Part shown: in pieces, positions 28,164 to 35,938 of the stretch
Layout: each line of letters begins with the position of its first letter
How positions within the stretch are numbered: position 1 is the first letter of the stretch
NCBI GenBank assembly: GCA_900316445.1
Contig: ONCZ01000001.1
Coordinates: 62,001-126,000 of the forward strand
Length of the DNA stretch: 64,000 bases
Reading direction: 5' to 3'
Origin: an uncultured Prevotellaceae bacterium
GTDB lineage: Bacteria; Bacteroidota; Bacteroidia; Bacteroidales; Bacteroidaceae
Notes under the pieces: generated by a model
Told to the model about the DNA's origin: nothing
What the model saw: the letters and a program-made list of their open reading frames with translations, nothing else
The model's database searches: none
Made by a program: the position numbers and the translations under genes

Positions 28164-30369
28164 TCTCCGTCTTTTTCTTCTTGCCGAACAGCTTTTTGAA
28201 GAAGCCCTTCTTCTCGCCTTCCTGAGTCTCGCCTTTCTGCTTCTCCTTCTCCAGTTTCTTTTGTTCCTTCTCCTTTTCCTTCTGGGCTTTCTTCGCTTGC
28301 TTTTCCTGTTCCTTCTGGGCCTTCTTAGCCTCCTTTTCAAGTTTCTTCTGCTGCTTGCGCTCTGCCTTCTGGGCCTTGTATTCTTCGGTCTCTTTATGGA
28401 ACTTGAGGCCAGACTTGGTGACCTTCATCTTCTGCATCTGGTCTGTGTCGGTGAAGGAGAAGGAGAAATACAGATCCCTGATCCTGCCGCTCTGGTACAC
28501 GTCGCCTGTGGCAACGGCTCCGTCGCTATTAAGTGTGGCAGTGAGGTTGCGGATGTGAATACCCAAGTAGGATACGTCATTGACTTTCGCATTGAAGAAG
28601 CCGATGGGCAACTTGCCGCCTTTCGCCTTGCGCATCTTGGCTGTACGCGGCTTGCTGATGTCGACGGTGAAATCGGCTGAGGCATCCATCGGTCCCATCT
28701 CTTTGATGTTCATCACCTTGCCCAGTTCGATTTTCTTGGAACTGACGTTTCCGTTGACATACTTATTCAGTTCGTCTAATGCGAACTCAAAGTCAAGATT
28801 ACCGGCAGCCGTCTTCAACAGTCCCCTGAAGATCTCCTTTTTGTACAATACGTCGAAGCTGCCTGTATAGTTGATGTCGCCCAGGTTGTTGAGTTGGTTC
28901 ATCATCAGCTTCTTGGTGGCAAACTGGTTGATGATCTTTTCTGCAATGCCCGTTTTGGCGGTCATGTTGCTGACGTCGAACCTGACGTGGAGTTTGTATT
29001 TGTCCTTCAGGTCGGTGATACCACCTGTGGCAGCGAGTTGGAGTTTCTTGTCGTTGGAGCTGACCTTCACGTTGCGGAAGTGGATTGCATCGGCTGTGCC
29101 CTTCATCGTCAGGCTGAGGTTGAGGGGCAGCGTGAAGTTCTTCAGCACAGGGGCGAACGTCCTGGAGATGTCTCTCAGATAGGCCGTACCTGTGATGACA
29201 CCCGTCGAGTAGGAGAACTCGCGTCCTTCTTTCTTGCTGGGCAGCACGATTGCACCGCTGGTGATATTGAGGACGGTGCTCTTCTGCTGGACAATGATGT
29301 CACGCAGTTCAATCTTATCCTTTTCATATTTAAATATTGCCTGAAGCTTGCGGATGTCGATGCCTGTGATGGAGTCCTTGGCCGTGAACTCATTCAGATG
29401 GCCCGTGATACCATTCTTACTGATGGAGTCGAGCACCACATGGAAGTCGGCGATGACGTCGAGGTGCTTGGCATCAAAGAAACCGCGCTTAGGCTTGCCT
29501 GTGTTCTTACGGGGCAGATGGTTATCATTCTTGTAGTGCGCCTGTTTCACCGTCGCACTGTATCGCCCATGGCTCACATTGGCAGTCAGGTGGCCGATGC
29601 CTGCCAGGTTGTCCACCATGATATTACGCTTTTTCCACAGCGACTGCCACTGGTACTCAATATCGTAGGCATCCACCTTGAACACCTGATTCATAAGGTC
29701 TCCCTTGGCAGTCAGACTTCCGAGAGAGGCCTTGTAAGGCTTCAGTCCTTCTTTGAACGTAGTGTCGCAGACCAGTGTCACGCCTTCAATCTTGGCGGTC
29801 TGCCCGCTTATCCAGCCATTGCTGTAGCTAACCTGTTGCAGGTTGATGTCGAGTTCATTATGCTTCACGTGAACCTCTTTTAACGAAGCGTAACTGAGGT
29901 CGAGCTCCATCTTGCTATCTTTCTTCTTCTCTTCCTTCTTGGGCTTGTCCTTAGGTTTCTTGAAGGCATCAATCACAAACTGATAGTTGGCTGGCTCATC
30001 CTTCGATGGCTTCAGCAATAGGGCTTTGGCCCCCACGAGTTCTGCTTTTTCAATCACAATCTTATTCTGAAGCAGGCGCATCAGTTCAAGGTCGACTGCA
30101 ATCTTCTCTATCCTAAGCATCTGGCGTTTCTCGCGGTCCTCAATCTCAATGCCGTAGAGTGAGATGTCCTGAGTGAAGGTGTTGATGCTGATGCTGTCGA
30201 TGTCCACATGCGTCTCAAGTTTCAGCCTCAACTCCTCAACAGCTATGTCTAGGATCTTTTTCTGAAAGGACTTGTTGTTGATAGTCACTATTGCGGCTAC
30301 CAGTAGTATAATCACTACTGCCACGATGCCACCGCAAATCTTTAGTATTCTTTTGATTGTCTTGTTCAT
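28156..30369 (-). CDS. AsmA-like inner-membrane-anchored protein with Lys-rich tail
   Basis: 737 residues. One N-terminal membrane helix (ICGGIVAVVIILLVAAIVTI), then a long beta-strand-rich periplasmic region of the AsmA/TamB class (VDIDSISINTFTQDISLYGIEI). Members of this class bridge the envelope and are implicated in lipid transport. From about residue 660 the chain is a charged helix of KAQKE/KKLEKE repeats ending KKLFGKKKKTETT, a low-complexity tail that is unusual for a periplasmic end. Runs convergent with the epimerase gene, overlapping by 8 bp. Confidence 0.8.
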   Translation of the reverse strand: MNKTIKRILKICGGIVAVVIILLVAAIVTINNKSFQKKILDIAVEELRLKLETHVDIDSISINTFTQDISLYGIEIEDREKRQMLRIEKIAVDLELMRLLQNKIVIEKAELVGAKALLLKPSKDEPANYQFVIDAFKKPKDKPKKEEKKKDSKMELDLSYASLKEVHVKHNELDINLQQVSYSNGWISGQTAKIEGVTLVCDTTFKEGLKPYKASLGSLTAKGDLMNQVFKVDAYDIEYQWQSLWKKRNIMVDNLAGIGHLTANVSHGRYSATVKQAHYKNDNHLPRKNTGKPKRGFFDAKHLDVIADFHVVLDSISKNGITGHLNEFTAKDSITGIDIRKLQAIFKYEKDKIELRDIIVQQKSTVLNITSGAIVLPSKKEGREFSYSTGVITGTAYLRDISRTFAPVLKNFTLPLNLSLTMKGTADAIHFRNVKVSSNDKKLQLAATGGITDLKDKYKLHVRFDVSNMTAKTGIAEKIINQFATKKLMMNQLNNLGDINYTGSFDVLYKKEIFRGLLKTAAGNLDFEFALDELNKYVNGNVSSKKIELGKVMNIKEMGPMDASADFTVDISKPRTAKMRKAKGGKLPIGFFNAKVNDVSYLGIHIRNLTATLNSDGAVATGDVYQSGRIRDLYFSFSFTDTDQMQKMKVTKSGLKFHKETEEYKAQKAERKQQKKLEKEAKKAQKEQEKQAKKAQKEKEKEQKKLEKEKQKGETQEGEKKGFFKKLFGKKKKTETT

Positions 30370-30385
30370 TGCATTATAGTTTGCT

Positions 30386-30394
30386 GCAAAGTTA
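30386..30394 (-). promoter_or_regulatory. AsmA-like gene promoter -7 box
   Basis: Minus-strand TAACTTTGC, 16 nt upstream of the ATG at 30369; divergent from the toxin-antitoxin promoter. Confidence 0.7.
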
Positions 30395-30444
30395 AGTATT
30401 TATTTCCTTCCCACCAAATATTCGGCCAACTTTTTCGCTAATTA

Positions 30445-30477
30445 TTTGGAAGTCTCGGAAATATTGCATATATTTGC
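30445..30477 (+). promoter_or_regulatory. toxin-antitoxin promoter
   Basis: TTTG at 30445-30448, 20 nt, TATATTTGC at 30469-30477. A GTG follows at 30481 and an ATG at 30502. Confidence 0.75.
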
Positions 30478-30501
30478 ACCGTGATTCAAACAAATGGAAA
30501 T

Positions 30502-30714
30502 ATGTGTACAGTTACTTTAGAGTATAATAGGAATAATGCATTGGCTCGACGGAAGCTCAGAGCCCTGCTTGCTACAGGACTATTTCTGAAAGTAGGAGAA
30601 ACACCTCAAGAAGAGGTGACACAGGAAGCAATTGAGGCTCATCGTGAACTAAGGGATGCTTTCCTTGAGCATTCTCGTAAGACTATGTCTCACGTTATAG
30701 CACGCTATTTATGA
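30502..30714 (+). CDS. small protein, probable antitoxin of the PemK/MazF module
   Basis: 70 residues (MCTVTLEYNRNNALARRKLR at the start, then ALLATGLFLK). It overlaps the toxin gene by 4 bp (ATGA), the usual arrangement for an antitoxin. The alternative GTG start at 30481 would be leaderless; the ATG is preferred because the resulting N-terminus looks conserved. It shows no MazE-type DNA-binding fold that I recognise; an acidic C-terminal stretch (EEVTQEAIEAHRELRDAFLE) could wrap the toxin. Confidence 0.65.
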   Translation: MCTVTLEYNRNNALARRKLRALLATGLFLKVGETPQEEVTQEAIEAHRELRDAFLEHSRKTMSHVIARYL

Positions 30715-31055
30715 AATACCATCAGCGAGACATAGTGGAGGTCAGTTTCCTTTTCCCAGATGGGACGTTCAAACCCCATCCTGCTATCATTGTTTCCAAT
30801 GACCAGCTACAAGAGGATGAAGATGGTATGTTCTACCTTGTGCTCATCACATCGAATGACTGGCTCAATCCTCAGTATTCTTATCCATTAAGCGACGAGA
30901 TGGTTGACGGGTTTACTTTTTCAAAGCCCAGCCTTGTGAAATGTCACATTATCTCTGGCAACATTGAGCGTGATGTCAATCGTCGTCTCGGTTCCATCAA
31001 ACAGCAATACTTTAATGAAATAGTAGATAAAATAGTTTTTGATTCAATAGCATAA
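30711..31055 (+). CDS. PemK/MazF-family toxin
   Basis: 114 residues. The start YHQRDIVEVSFLFPDGTFKPHPAIIVSN is the PemK/MazF beta-barrel opening (RGDIV..... F....KPRPALVLSN in the family; the longer stretch is split here), with KCHIISGNIERDVNRRLGSI as the usual second half. These are ribosome-independent mRNA endoribonucleases. Insert and loop lengths are a little larger than in E. coli MazF. A short stretch of non-coding sequence (31056-31330) follows, in which I see no gene. Confidence 0.8.
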   Translation: MKYHQRDIVEVSFLFPDGTFKPHPAIIVSNDQLQEDEDGMFYLVLITSNDWLNPQYSYPLSDEMVDGFTFSKPSLVKCHIISGNIERDVNRRLGSIKQQYFNEIVDKIVFDSIA

Positions 31056-31330
31056 TGTGTAACCCCTAAAAACGAATTGCGTATGGTAACATAGCAAAGA
31101 CAAAGAAAAGAAATATACGTTGAAGCGTCCGCTGAATCTTGCTTTCTAAAATTCGCCAAATTAAAGAAACAACCAAGAGTAAAGTAGATGGTTCGCGCCT
31201 CAGGGCGTGGGCTCTTATTCGTTTAGGGTTGTAGGTGTTTGGCGATACCTCAGAAAGCGTAAGCGAAGTAATTAGCTCACGTTTTTCTATTCCAGATTTG
31301 ATAATAATAACTTTTAAAACTATAACAACA

Positions 31331-32695
31331 ATGAGAAAACAATTCTTTATATTCATGATGACATTGCTGCCGATGGCGGCAAATGCAGATGACAGCGGTA
31401 TTTGTGGTTATCAACAGTATGATTTGAATTTATGTGAATATGTTATGTCTGATAATGTAAGATGGACATATGTGGAATCAACCCACACTCTTAAAATTTC
31501 AGGGATTGGACAAATGGATAGTTTTCAGTCTGGGTATGATGAAGACCCACTGATAAGAGAAACACCATGGGATAAGTATAAAGAAAGTATTCAAAATGTA
31601 GTTGTGGAAACAGGGGTGACATCTGTTGGCGGATTCGATAATTGCAAGAATTTAATTTCTGTAAGTCTTCCCAATACTATAGAGACCATTTGGCCTTTTG
31701 CTTTTTATGGATGTAGTTTTTCTACTATTACTATTCCTAATGGCGTAACTCACATTGGTTATGACGCTTTTGCCGATTGTAGCAATTTAACATCTATATT
31801 TATCCCAAACAGTGTGACAAGTATTGGTGTAGCTGTTTTACGAGGTTGCAGTAGTTTGGGATCAATTCAAGTGGAGTCTGGCAATACTGTTTATGATTCT
31901 CGCAATAATTGTAATGCCATTATATACCAATGGACAGAGGATAATGATGATTATACTAATCACGTTGATCTATTGGCAGGTTGCAAGAATACGGTTATTC
32001 CTGATGGTGTTACATGTATTAAATCTTGTGCTTTTGGTGGTTGTATTGGTTTAAAATCTCTGAACATTCCTCAAAGCGTAATAGAAGTTGAATGTCTTGC
32101 ATTCTCTGGTTGTAGCAATTTGTCTGCAGTATATTGTTATGCTGCAGATGTTCCAGTCATATACGAGGGAAGTGGAAGATTTCGAACTGGGTCATTGGGA
32201 TCAGTACACAATGCAACCCTATATGTCCCTTCTGTCTTAGTTGAAAAATATAAAAGTGGTACGGATTTATGGGGAAACCCTAGTCGTTGGGGCCAATTCA
32301 AGGCTGTCATGCCGATAGAGAGTGCTGGTGATCCAAAATGTGCAACACCAACTATAATAATTGAGGATGGTATTTTAAAGTTAGATTGTGCCACAGGTGG
32401 AGTAGATTTTCATTACACGATATCGCAGACAGAAAATGAATATTATCAATGGGGAAGCGGGACGTACAACAAGACAAAAGATGCAGGTAAAGACATCCAA
32501 TTACCCACTGTCACAATTTCTGTCTATGCTTCAAAGGATGGCTATAGCCTTTCAGACACGGCTACAAAGATTATTAAATTATCAGATGTTGGCTGTCTGA
32601 AGGGTGACTTGAATGGTGACGGCGAGGTGAATGTCGCTGACCACGTTGAGCTGACAAAGATAATTATGGATCAAAGACCCGATGGCTCTGAATAG
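31331..32695 (+). CDS. BspA-like leucine-rich repeat protein with C-terminal dockerin-like motif
   Basis: 454 residues from the ATG at 31331 (signal peptide MRKQFFIFMMTLLPMAANA). LRR_5 units occupy about 90-290 (IGYDAFADCSNLTSIFIPNS; IKSCAFGGCIGLKSLNIPQS), then a region beginning KCATPTIIIEDGILKLDCAT that is also found in the 18848 protein (KCSTPEIIYANGTISFTCAT). The C-terminus GDLNGDGEVNVADHVELTKI is the dockerin-like motif. Sequence is AT-rich compared with neighbours. The two leucine-rich proteins are clearly paralogous in architecture. Confidence 0.88.
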   Translation: MRKQFFIFMMTLLPMAANADDSGICGYQQYDLNLCEYVMSDNVRWTYVESTHTLKISGIGQMDSFQSGYDEDPLIRETPWDKYKESIQNVVVETGVTSVGGFDNCKNLISVSLPNTIETIWPFAFYGCSFSTITIPNGVTHIGYDAFADCSNLTSIFIPNSVTSIGVAVLRGCSSLGSIQVESGNTVYDSRNNCNAIIYQWTEDNDDYTNHVDLLAGCKNTVIPDGVTCIKSCAFGGCIGLKSLNIPQSVIEVECLAFSGCSNLSAVYCYAADVPVIYEGSGRFRTGSLGSVHNATLYVPSVLVEKYKSGTDLWGNPSRWGQFKAVMPIESAGDPKCATPTIIIEDGILKLDCATGGVDFHYTISQTENEYYQWGSGTYNKTKDAGKDIQLPTVTISVYASKDGYSLSDTATKIIKLSDVGCLKGDLNGDGEVNVADHVELTKIIMDQRPDGSE

Positions 32696-32784
32696 ATACA
32701 GATACATCTAAAGGTCTTCAGACTGTTTGAATCGGGTAAATAGTATAAGTTCTTATTTTATATCTTCCTTGGCGACGAACAGAC

Positions 32785-32843
32785 AATCCTCGGTGTGGAA
32801 TAAGTGTTCTTTGACGAAGAACAAATGTTCTACGCCGAGGATT
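32785..32843. repeat. 27-bp imperfect inverted repeat
   Basis: Arms 32785-32811 and 32817-32843 pair with a few mismatches around the loop tgacg (ends aatcctcggtg / cgccgaggatt). Lies 90 nt after the leucine-rich protein gene; could end transcription but lacks a T tract. The stretch 32696-33105 has no gene. Confidence 0.6.
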
Positions 32844-32956
32844 TATGTTTTAGTGGCTGGAAAGTGACAAAGACTATTGAGGAAAGTAGCAGAGAGTACG
32901 GAGGAAACTGGCAGAGACCTCAGATGAAACCGATGTTCAAGTCCGTTTAAAACGTT

Positions 32957-33044
32957 CGTTGACATCAGTCAACGCATTCGTCGACTTAAGTCAACGAACC
33001 TGTTGACTGGAGTCAACCAATCTGTTGACTATATGTCAACGACC
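32957..33044. repeat. four hairpins with a 22-nt period
   Basis: Four units of exactly 22 nt starting at 32957, 32979, 33001 and 33023. Each is a small hairpin, (c/t)gttgac - 4 nt - gtcaac(g/c) plus a 4-nt linker; unit 2 has gtcgac and unit 4 a loop one base longer. Stems are conserved while loops (atca, ttaa, tgga, tatat) and linkers vary. Confidence 0.75.
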
Positions 33045-33105
33045 GAGGAAGTGTGTGTGAAATGGCATCGTCTAATAAAGAAAGCAAAAGAAAACAATAG
33101 ATTTG

Positions 33106-33138
33106 TTTGGACGATTCAGGATTTTGTTGTATCTTTGC
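33106..33138 (+). promoter_or_regulatory. pafA-like gene promoter
   Basis: TTTG at 33106-33109, 20 nt, TATCTTTGC at 33130-33138; the ATG at 33170 follows 31 nt later. Confidence 0.8.
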
Positions 33139-33169
33139 ACCATGTTTTACAGATGAATATAACAATCAA

Positions 33170-34690
33170 ATGAGAAAATCCTTATTGATATTACTGCTGT
33201 TCGCGTGTGTGGCGACGCAGATGTGGGCCGGGACGAAGATGAACGAGCGTCCTAAGTTGGTGGTGGGAATCGTGGTAGACCAGATGCGATGGGACTATCT
33301 GACCAGGTATTATGACCAGTTTGGCGACGATGGCTTCAAACGGCTCATCGAGGAGGGATTCTCCTGTGACAACTGCCTGATCAACTATCTGCCGACGGTG
33401 ACAGCCATCGGACATACGAGTGCCTATACTGGTGCGACACCTGCCTTGCATGGCATCTGTGGCAACGACTTCTTCATCGACGATACACGTGTGTATTGTT
33501 GTGGTGATACGACAGTGAACTGTGTCGGCAGCGACTCCAAGAAAGGAATGATGTCACCTCGCAATCTGCTCTCTACAACCATCGGCGACCAGCTGAGGAT
33601 GCACACCGACTTCCGTTCTAAGGTAATCGGCGTGTCGTATAAGGACCGTGCTGCTATCTTTCCCGCAGGACGTTCTGCCAATGCCGCCTACTGGCTTGAT
33701 GCGAAGAACGTGTGCTTCATCTCCAGTACCTATTATATGAATGATCTTCCTGATTGGGCCAAAGCCTATAACAACGAACTGAAGAAGAACAAGAAGGCGC
33801 AGGAGCTGAATAGGAATATCGGTGACGATCCCATCTGTGGCACAGTGACTACAGACATGGCCATTGCCGCTCTGAAGGGTGAGCAGCTGGGTAAAGGTGA
33901 CGTGACGGACATGCTCTGCGTCAGCTATTCCCAGACTGATGTCATCGGACATGCCTGGGGCACGCGTGGTGAGCATACAGACGGAGCCTATCTACAGCTC
34001 GACAAGGATCTGGGGCGACTGCTCAAGGCCCTCGACGAACAGGTGGGCATGGGCAACTACCTGCTCTTCCTTACTGCTGATCATGGTGCAGCCCACAACT
34101 ACCAGTGGATGGAAGACCACGGGCTGAATGGTGGTGCTTGGCGTGTCAGAGAGGATGTGATGGGCTCTGCGTTGAAGACCTATCTGCGCGACAAGCTGGG
34201 AGCCGATATGTCCATCATCAATGGCATCAATGGCTATCGTGTGTACCTGAACCACGGTAAGATCAAGGAACATGGACTCACGGTGAGTCAGGTGAAGGAG
34301 GCCCTGATCGACTATGCCAGACAGTTGCCCCATGTGCAGTTTGTGATGGACTTTGAGAAGGTGAACACGTGGAGTGTGCCTGATGTCATCCGCAGTCGTG
34401 CCCTCTTGGGCTATCATCCCCATCGTTCTGGCGACCTGCTGCTAGTGCTTGAGGCTGGCTGGTATGAGTTTGGGCCAGGTTCATCGCCTGTGGGTACGAC
34501 CCATGGCGAGTGGAATCCCTACGATGCCCACATCCCCCTGCTGTTCTATGGCTGGGAAGTGGAACATGGCAGCACCAGCCGCGAGGTACACATCACTGAC
34601 ATTGCTCCTACCGTCACCCAGATGCTGCATATCCAGCAGCCGAATGCCTGCATCGGAGAGGCTATCACGGAGATAATCGATGGGGATTAA
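33170..34690 (+). CDS. PafA-type alkaline phosphatase
   Basis: 506 residues from the ATG at 33170, signal peptide MRKSLLILLLFACVATQMWA. Nucleophile Thr78 in LPTVTAIGHTSAYTG, Asn99 in GICGND, and Lys158/Arg160 in SYKDRAAIFPAG match the PafA set (Thr79, Asn100, Lys162, Arg164). Metal ligands are in VVDQMRWDY, TADHGAAHN and GTTHGEWNP. PafA enzymes are phosphate-insensitive periplasmic monoesterases that supply phosphate in Bacteroidetes. Single-gene unit with its own promoter; a short AT palindrome follows the stop. Confidence 0.92.
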   Translation: MRKSLLILLLFACVATQMWAGTKMNERPKLVVGIVVDQMRWDYLTRYYDQFGDDGFKRLIEEGFSCDNCLINYLPTVTAIGHTSAYTGATPALHGICGNDFFIDDTRVYCCGDTTVNCVGSDSKKGMMSPRNLLSTTIGDQLRMHTDFRSKVIGVSYKDRAAIFPAGRSANAAYWLDAKNVCFISSTYYMNDLPDWAKAYNNELKKNKKAQELNRNIGDDPICGTVTTDMAIAALKGEQLGKGDVTDMLCVSYSQTDVIGHAWGTRGEHTDGAYLQLDKDLGRLLKALDEQVGMGNYLLFLTADHGAAHNYQWMEDHGLNGGAWRVREDVMGSALKTYLRDKLGADMSIINGINGYRVYLNHGKIKEHGLTVSQVKEALIDYARQLPHVQFVMDFEKVNTWSVPDVIRSRALLGYHPHRSGDLLLVLEAGWYEFGPGSSPVGTTHGEWNPYDAHIPLLFYGWEVEHGSTSREVHITDIAPTVTQMLHIQQPNACIGEAITEIIDGD

Positions 34691-34742
34691 CAATTATTAT
34701 TAATTAATTAATAATTATTCGCCTAATTTACAAATATTCTTT

Positions 34743-34774
34743 GTACCTTTGCACCACAAAAGCGGCAAAGGTAC
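34743..34774 (+). promoter_or_regulatory. nuo operon promoter, palindromic -7 box
   Basis: TACCTTTGC at 34744-34752 is followed at 34765-34774 by its reverse complement, gcaaaggtac, so the region reads as a -7 box on both strands. No good -33 TTTG is visible upstream. The nuoA ATG is 86 nt downstream, an unusually long leader for this window. Confidence 0.65.
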
Positions 34775-34838
34775 ATTTTTTGATGGAACATCTGCTTAAG
34801 AACGAAACAATATTGTTATAACATTATATTAATTATTT

Positions 34839-35189
34839 ATGAACTATGCTTTGTTAATTACCGTCTTGTTGACGGCTATTACACTGGTGGTGGCGGCTTA
34901 CGTCGTAGCCAAGCTGATAGGACCGCGGTCCTACGCGAAGGTGAAGGGTGAGCCGTATGAGAGTGGTATCCCCACGCGAGGCACCTCATGGCTGCCCATC
35001 TCCGTGGGATTCTACCTCTTCGCCATCCTGTTCCTCATGTTTGATGTGGAAACGGTGTTTCTGTATCCGTGGGCTGTAGTAGTGAAGGACTTCGGTGCGA
35101 TGGCATTGCTGTCGATCGGCTTCTTCCTGGTAGTTCTGGTTTTAGGCTTGGCTTACGCCTGGCGGAAAGGAGATCTGGAATGGAAGTAA
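34839..35189 (+). CDS. nuoA: NADH-quinone oxidoreductase subunit A
   Basis: 116 residues, three membrane helices, with the conserved loop KGEPYESGIPTRGTSW and the acidic FDVETVFLYPWAV in helix 2. First gene of the complex I operon. Its last 10 bp overlap nuoB. Confidence 0.96.
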   Translation: MNYALLITVLLTAITLVVAAYVVAKLIGPRSYAKVKGEPYESGIPTRGTSWLPISVGFYLFAILFLMFDVETVFLYPWAVVVKDFGAMALLSIGFFLVVLVLGLAYAWRKGDLEWK

Positions 35190-35938
35190 AGAAGCCCTAC
35201 ATCAAGAGTATTCCCTACGAGGAGTGGAACGACAATGCCTCGCTGGAGAAGATTGTTGACGAGCTCCATGAGGGCGGCGTCAATGTGATTACCGGTTCGC
35301 TGGATCAGTTGATCAACTGGGGCCGTGCGAACTCTCTCTGGTCGCTGACCTTCGCTACATCCTGCTGTGGTATTGAGTTCATGGCCTGTGGCTGTTCCCG
35401 TTACGACTTTGCTCGCTTCGGCTTTGAGGTGACGCGTAACTCTCCCCGTCAGGCTGACCTGATCATGTGTGCAGGAACGATCACCCACAAGATGGCTCCG
35501 GCTCTGAAGCGTCTCTACGACGAGATGGCTGAACCGAAGTACGTGGTTGCCGTCGGTGGCTGTGCCATCAGCGGCGGTCCGTTCAAGTCGAGCTATCACG
35601 TGGTGAAGGGCATTGAGGAGATCGTGCCCGTCGATGTGTTTATCCCTGGCTGTCCCCCGCGTCCGGAGGCTATCATGTACGGCATGATGCAGCTGCAGCG
35701 CAAGGTGAAGGCCGAGAAGTTCTTCGGCGGAGCCAACCACAAGCAGACCGCCGAGGAGCGCGAGCTTGGTGTATCCAACGAGGAGCTGACGTTCCGCAAC
35801 AAGCTGGGCGACCATCGCCGTGAGCCGATTGTGGTGACGGATGTCCCCAAGGAAATTGTAGAAGAATTAGAGGTGGCTCAGACCACCCCTGACCCCTCCT
35901 ACTCAGGAGGGGAAGAGAGAAAGGAGGCTGGCGTATGA
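35180..35938 (+). CDS. nuoB: NADH-quinone oxidoreductase subunit B
   Basis: 252 residues. Carries the ligands of iron-sulfur cluster N2 (TSCCGIEFMACG, VGGCAISGG, IPGCPPRPEA). The start at 35180 is preceded by ggaaaggagatctgg and fits the family N-terminus. The C-terminus is longer than usual: residues about 233-245 (QTTPDPSYSGGEE) are encoded by a 37-bp palindromic sequence found identically at 56431-56467 between other genes. nuoCD begins within its stop (ATGA). Confidence 0.96.
   Translation: MEVKKPYIKSIPYEEWNDNASLEKIVDELHEGGVNVITGSLDQLINWGRANSLWSLTFATSCCGIEFMACGCSRYDFARFGFEVTRNSPRQADLIMCAGTITHKMAPALKRLYDEMAEPKYVVAVGGCAISGGPFKSSYHVVKGIEEIVPVDVFIPGCPPRPEAIMYGMMQLQRKVKAEKFFGGANHKQTAEERELGVSNEELTFRNKLGDHRREPIVVTDVPKEIVEELEVAQTTPDPSYSGGEERKEAGV
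35878..35914. repeat. 37-bp palindromic repeat at the end of nuoB
   Basis: Identical over 37 bp to 56431-56467 and nearly so to 46626-46663; a diverged copy is in radA. Contains cccctcctactcaggagggg. Confidence 0.85.

Noticed and set aside
28160-28400. Lys-rich tail of the AsmA-like protein as an inserted phrase repeat
   Set aside because: The DNA is irregular and lacks inverted arms; charged helical tails can arise by ordinary expansion.
32957-33044. CRISPR array
   Set aside because: Period is 22 nt, each unit is itself a palindrome, there are no unique 30-nt spacers and no cas genes nearby.
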